Source: Pseudomonadota bacterium (GTDB lineage Bacteria; Pseudomonadota; Alphaproteobacteria; Micropepsales; Micropepsaceae). From it: a stretch of DNA of 10,023 nucleotides. Location of the stretch: positions 1-10,023 of the forward strand of contig JAKBAU010000120.1 in NCBI GenBank assembly GCA_021808875.1. The letters are read 5' to 3'. The position numbers and the translations under genes were made by a program. Within the stretch, counting starts at the first letter, position 1. Every line of letters begins with the position of its first letter. The notes below the pieces were generated by a model. That model was not told the origin of the DNA, did no database searches, and saw nothing but the letters and a program-made list of their open reading frames with translations. Positions 6,969 through 10,023 of the stretch are shown here, in pieces.

Positions 6969-7016
6969 GGCGAGCCTTCTGCTACAGACGCGGTCTTTCT
7001 TAACCGAGCCTGACCA
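6969..7016. other. Short divergent gap between anmK and tyrS
   Basis: Only 48 bp separate the two divergent start codons. The anmK Shine-Dalgarno (AGAAGG on the minus strand) occupies the left side. I see no clear Shine-Dalgarno for tyrS, only GAGCC about 8 nt before its ATG. There is no room for two complete promoters, so at least one must lie inside the opposite gene's 5' coding region; I could not identify either with confidence. Confidence 0.5.
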
Positions 7017-8279
7017 ATGTCCGATAGTCCCAAGCGCTTCAAATCCGAATTCCTGCGTCAGTTCGTGGCGCGCGGGGCCTTTTACGATTGCACCGACCCG
7101 GAGGGGCTCGACCAGCTCTTCGCTCGCGGTCCTGCGACCGTCTATATCGGCTTTGACTGCACCGCCACTAGCCTCCACGTCGGCAGTCTCGTGCAACTGA
7201 TGACGCTGCGCCGGTTGCAGCAGGCCGGGCACCGCCCCATTTTGCTGATGGGCGGCGGTACCACCAAGATCGGCGATCCCTCAGGCAAGGATGAAGCCCG
7301 CAAACTTTTGTCGTCAGAACAGATCCAAGCTAACAAACAGTCCATTCTCTCTGGAATCCGCCACCTGCTGCATTTTGGCGACGGGCCCAGCGATGCCATT
7401 ATGGTGGATAATGCCGACTGGCTCGATTGCCTAGAATATATTCCCTTCCTGCGCGACTATGGTCGCCACTTTTCGGTCAATCGGATGCTGACGCTGGAAA
7501 GCGTCAAGCTGCGGCTGGATCGCGAGCAGCCTCTGTCGTTCCTAGAGTTCAATTATTCGATTTTGCAGGCCTACGACTTCGTCGAGCTTTACCGCCGCTT
7601 TGGCTGCCGCGTGCAATCGAGCGGCTCCGACCAGTGGGGTAATGTCGTCTCCGGAATCGATCTGGGACGACGGGTAGAGAACGTTCAGCTGTTTGGTCTG
7701 ACGACGCCGCTCATCACCACCGCCTCCGGTGCAAAAATGGGTAAAACCGCGGCAGGCGCCGTATGGCTCAATGCCGAATTGTGTTCGCCCTATGAATACT
7801 GGCAATTCTGGCGGAACACTGAGGATCGTGACGTCGGTCGTTTTCTGCGACTGTTCACGGACCTTGCCGAAGCCGAAATTCAGCGGCTTGAAGCCCTTGA
7901 GGGCGCCGAGCTCAATGACGCTAAGAAGTGTCTCGCCAATAAAGCCACCGCCATGCTCCATGGCCACAGCGCTGCGGAAGCTGCCAGTGAAACCGCTCGG
8001 CGCGTATTCGAAGAAGGTCAGGTAGGGGAACAGCTTCCAACTGTCGAGATTCCGGCGCGCAGTTTTCCCTTGGGTGCTCTGAGTCTCGCCGTGGCCAGCG
8101 GACTTGCTGCTTCCAATACCGCGGCCCGTCAGCTGATCGCCAATCATGGATTGCTGTTCAATGACGTACTGGTCAGCGATCCGCGAGCAGAAGTGTCTCT
8201 GTCCGATGTAGGTCCCAACGGGGTCATCAAAGTCTCAAAGGGTAAGAAACAGCACGTGCTGGTTCGCCCGGTTGGCTGA
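7017..8279 (+). CDS. tyrS: Tyrosyl-tRNA synthetase
   Basis: TyrRS is a class I aminoacyl-tRNA synthetase that activates tyrosine with ATP and loads tRNA-Tyr. The 420-aa product is full length for the bacterial enzyme. The Rossmann catalytic domain shows YIGFDCTATSLHVGSL at 43-58, with HVGS as the HIGH signature, GGGTTKIGDPSGKDEARK at 79-96, Y180 and QAYD at 184-187, QSSGSDQWGNV at 200-210, and KMGKT at 240-244 as the KMSKS signature. FDCT where many enzymes have FDPT is, from memory, normal in alphaproteobacteria. The C-terminal S4-like RNA-binding domain covers about 347-420 (AARQLIANHGLLFND at 369-383, GKKQHVLVRPVG at the end). The start is the only reasonable one, although its Shine-Dalgarno is weak. 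It is monocistronic here: divergent from anmK and convergent with the AsmA-like gene, whose stop is 3 bp away. Confidence 0.97.
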   Translation: MSDSPKRFKSEFLRQFVARGAFYDCTDPEGLDQLFARGPATVYIGFDCTATSLHVGSLVQLMTLRRLQQAGHRPILLMGGGTTKIGDPSGKDEARKLLSSEQIQANKQSILSGIRHLLHFGDGPSDAIMVDNADWLDCLEYIPFLRDYGRHFSVNRMLTLESVKLRLDREQPLSFLEFNYSILQAYDFVELYRRFGCRVQSSGSDQWGNVVSGIDLGRRVENVQLFGLTTPLITTASGAKMGKTAAGAVWLNAELCSPYEYWQFWRNTEDRDVGRFLRLFTDLAEAEIQRLEALEGAELNDAKKCLANKATAMLHGHSAAEAASETARRVFEEGQVGEQLPTVEIPARSFPLGALSLAVASGLAASNTAARQLIANHGLLFNDVLVSDPRAEVSLSDVGPNGVIKVSKGKKQHVLVRPVG

Positions 8280-8310
8280 CACCTACGGTTCCGGCCTGCC
8301 GCTCTTTTTT
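8269..8310 (+). terminator. Candidate rho-independent terminator of tyrS
   Basis: CGGTTGGC (8269-8276) can pair with GCCTGCCG (8294-8301), with one T-T mismatch and one G-T wobble, around a 17-nt loop. CTC and then six T residues (8305-8310) follow directly. The stem starts within the last tyrS codons, and the T tract lies in the 3' end of the convergent AsmA-like gene. The long loop and imperfect stem make it only moderately convincing. Confidence 0.33.
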
Positions 8311-10023
8311 ACCGGAGCTGGCGGCCTGGGAGAAGGAGCGGTAGGAGTGCCCTCGAAGATGCGCCGCAGGATCCCGGGAGCCAGCACCGAAAGGGGATTG
8401 ACGCTCACCTCCGGCTCTTCCGCGTCGCCGCGAACAGCATAGGAAAAGCCAAAAATACCCTCGCCCTTTTTTGATACCAGGACATCGCCGAGAAGCGGAA
8501 TGGCTCCAAGGACGGAGTTAAGGCCGTAAATCGGGACCAACGCGCCTTCGAGCGCGATGGTGTGGTTACGTCGGTCAAAATAGCCGCTGGCGGTGACCCC
8601 GATCGACGGCCCGCTGGCGCGGGCATCGCTGATATTGAGAATTCCCGCAGCCATCTGGAAGGGCGCCCTCAGTTTATCGACCGCGATCCCTTGTCCCCCC
8701 ATGAGATTGATCAGTCCCGTGAGCGATCCCGCCGAGAACAGGCGCGCCAGAAATGGCTGATGTATCACGGTGAAGTTCGTCATATGCAACACGCCGCGAT
8801 AATCGATGACACGTTTAGACGCCAGTTCCCGTGGCGTCGGCTTGGGTGACAACGTAGCCAAGAACTCAAGGTGACCACCACGAATCGAGCTGAAGCCAAA
8901 GAGCCCATTGAGGAGCAATCCGGCATCGGTAGCTTGCAGGCGCAGGCGCCTCTTTCCGGCGTTGACCAGGATATCGGCCGAGACCTTGGCGGTTTTTGAC
9001 AGGTCACCGCTCAAGGCCAGTGTCTGTGGCCGGTTGCCTACCCCGCTCGCGGAAAAAGCAAACGGCGCCAATACCACGCCATTGTGCAGGGCGAGGCGGT
9101 CGAGATTGACGTTGAAGTCAAATGGCAAATCCGATGGCGCAGCTTTTTGCCCCTGCGTGGCGTTCAGTTTGAGGCGGTCAAGGCCGGTGCCATCCGCCGA
9201 ACGGCCCGACACGCTGATCTTCAGACCGGTTGCGCCGCTGTCGAGAACACGCAGCGCAAAATCATTTCGCGGCCCCGCATGCAGCTGCGGCATGACAAGC
9301 TCGACGAGCTTACCGTCGCTGTTGAAGTTCGCAGTACCCTGCCCGTGCAGCGAGGTACCTGTCAGCACCATCTGTCCGGATGCAATTTGCCCCTGATCCA
9401 GACGCAGATGAAGCTGCATCCGCGCCGGAACGCCTGCCGGCTTATGAAAATTGATGACGTTGAGGGTAACAGTTGCCGGATCGAGCACAGCCTTTATGTC
9501 GGCCGAATGGATATCGCCCCGATGACCGTCAAGCTCGGCCTGTATCGCAACTGGACCAGCCAGATAGTGCCCAAAGTCAAAGCCGAGGCGGGCGCGTGCT
9601 GCCGCATCAAGGATACCACGCGCGCTGATGTGCGTGGTGATGGGATCCTTGGAGCTGAAGTCTTCATCCCAGCTCGCGTCTAACAGAGCACCGGCGTAGC
9701 CGATACGTCCGGACACCTGCAACGCCGTGTTATTCACGGTGAACGCCGCCGTACCATTGCGGATGCGATGGCGACCCATGTTGAGGGCAAGACCACGAAC
9801 TTTGCCCGTGACATGAATGGCAACATCCTTCATGGCCACGTTGCGTCTGGCCGGAATCTTGACGTCCAGATCGATGCTCGCGTTTCCGCGTGCAGTCTGT
9901 AAGGCAATATGGAATCTGCTGGGATAGCGGAGCGGTGGCATATTGATCAACGACAGGACATCGCCGAGCTCACCGTCGACATGGCCATGGACATGAACCA
10001 CGTTGCTGATGAAATACCTATTG
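8283..10023 (-). CDS. AsmA/YhdP-like (DUF3971-type) envelope protein, C-terminal part
   Basis: The frame is open from the right edge to the TAG at 8283, giving 579 residues; the 5' end lies outside, so GTG at 10001 is an internal codon, not a start. The sequence is low in cysteine and full of alternating short beta-strand patterns with many glycines, as in AsmA/TamB/YhdP proteins, which in enteric bacteria span the periplasm as beta-groove rods and help move phospholipids to the outer membrane. The conserved C-terminal block is clear: VIHQPFLARLFSAGSLTG near 8710-8770, then VPIYGLNSVLGAIPLLGDVL near 8480-8545 and GIFGFSYAVRGD near 8425-8460. The tail after FEGTPTAP is proline-rich and basic (SPRPPAPVKKSGRPEP). 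An N-terminal transmembrane anchor is expected but outside the window. The family is well supported; the exact role in this organism is inference. Confidence 0.8.
   Translation of the reverse strand, partial: NRYFISNVVHVHGHVDGELGDVLSLINMPPLRYPSRFHIALQTARGNASIDLDVKIPARRNVAMKDVAIHVTGKVRGLALNMGRHRIRNGTAAFTVNNTALQVSGRIGYAGALLDASWDEDFSSKDPITTHISARGILDAAARARLGFDFGHYLAGPVAIQAELDGHRGDIHSADIKAVLDPATVTLNVINFHKPAGVPARMQLHLRLDQGQIASGQMVLTGTSLHGQGTANFNSDGKLVELVMPQLHAGPRNDFALRVLDSGATGLKISVSGRSADGTGLDRLKLNATQGQKAAPSDLPFDFNVNLDRLALHNGVVLAPFAFSASGVGNRPQTLALSGDLSKTAKVSADILVNAGKRRLRLQATDAGLLLNGLFGFSSIRGGHLEFLATLSPKPTPRELASKRVIDYRGVLHMTNFTVIHQPFLARLFSAGSLTGLINLMGGQGIAVDKLRAPFQMAAGILNISDARASGPSIGVTASGYFDRRNHTIALEGALVPIYGLNSVLGAIPLLGDVLVSKKGEGIFGFSYAVRGDAEEPEVSVNPLSVLAPGILRRIFEGTPTAPSPRPPAPVKKSGRPEP

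Noticed and set aside
6351..7013. Plus-strand open frame of 220 codons opposite anmK
   Set aside because: It is a shadow of anmK, with no recognisable domain; the minus-strand frame carries every AnmK motif.
6969..7232. N-terminal extension of AnmK in the open upstream frame
   Set aside because: The extension overlaps the tyrS coding region and precedes the canonical MHKVIGLMSGTSLDG start, which has its own Shine-Dalgarno.

Overview
This window is a housekeeping region from a moderately GC-rich alphaproteobacterium. The class is suggested by the suf layout (an IscR-type Rrf2 regulator, then a short NifS/IscS-like cysteine desulfurase, then sufB-sufC-sufD), by the hydrolase of the COG2945 type, and by the TyrRS signature FDCT...HVGS with KMGKT. 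Nothing in the sequence allows a genus call. I see no insertion sequence, CRISPR array, tRNA, rRNA or phage gene.

Region 1 (about 1-5033, minus strand) is an Fe-S cluster assembly operon: promoter and probable IscR operator (5001-5033), a 5' leader of about 120 nt, iscR, cysteine desulfurase, sufB, sufC, and the first 350 codons of sufD, which runs off the left edge. Gaps are 7 bp, 7 bp, a 1-base overlap (TAATG) and a 4-base overlap (ATGA), so translation is probably coupled. The desulfurase takes sulfur from cysteine, SufB/SufC/SufD form the scaffold where clusters are built, and IscR senses cluster status and probably represses its own operon.

Region 2 (4872-5179) is the divergent intergenic region. 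It carries the suf promoter/operator, a GC-rich hairpin in the leader and a separate inverted repeat nearer the hydrolase.

Region 3 (5180-8279) holds an alpha/beta hydrolase (+), anmK (-, peptidoglycan recycling) and tyrS (+, tyrosyl-tRNA synthetase). anmK and tyrS diverge from a gap of only 48 bp.

Region 4 (8283-10023, minus) is the C-terminal 579 residues of a large AsmA/YhdP-like envelope protein that converges on tyrS with only 3 bp between stop codons. A T6 tract after an imperfect stem lies inside its last codons and may terminate tyrS transcription.

I looked for an undescribed system and did not find one. The points most worth checking are the operator over the suf promoter, the structured leader, the short desulfurase without an IscS-type C-terminal tail, and the overlapping 3' ends of tyrS and the AsmA-like gene.
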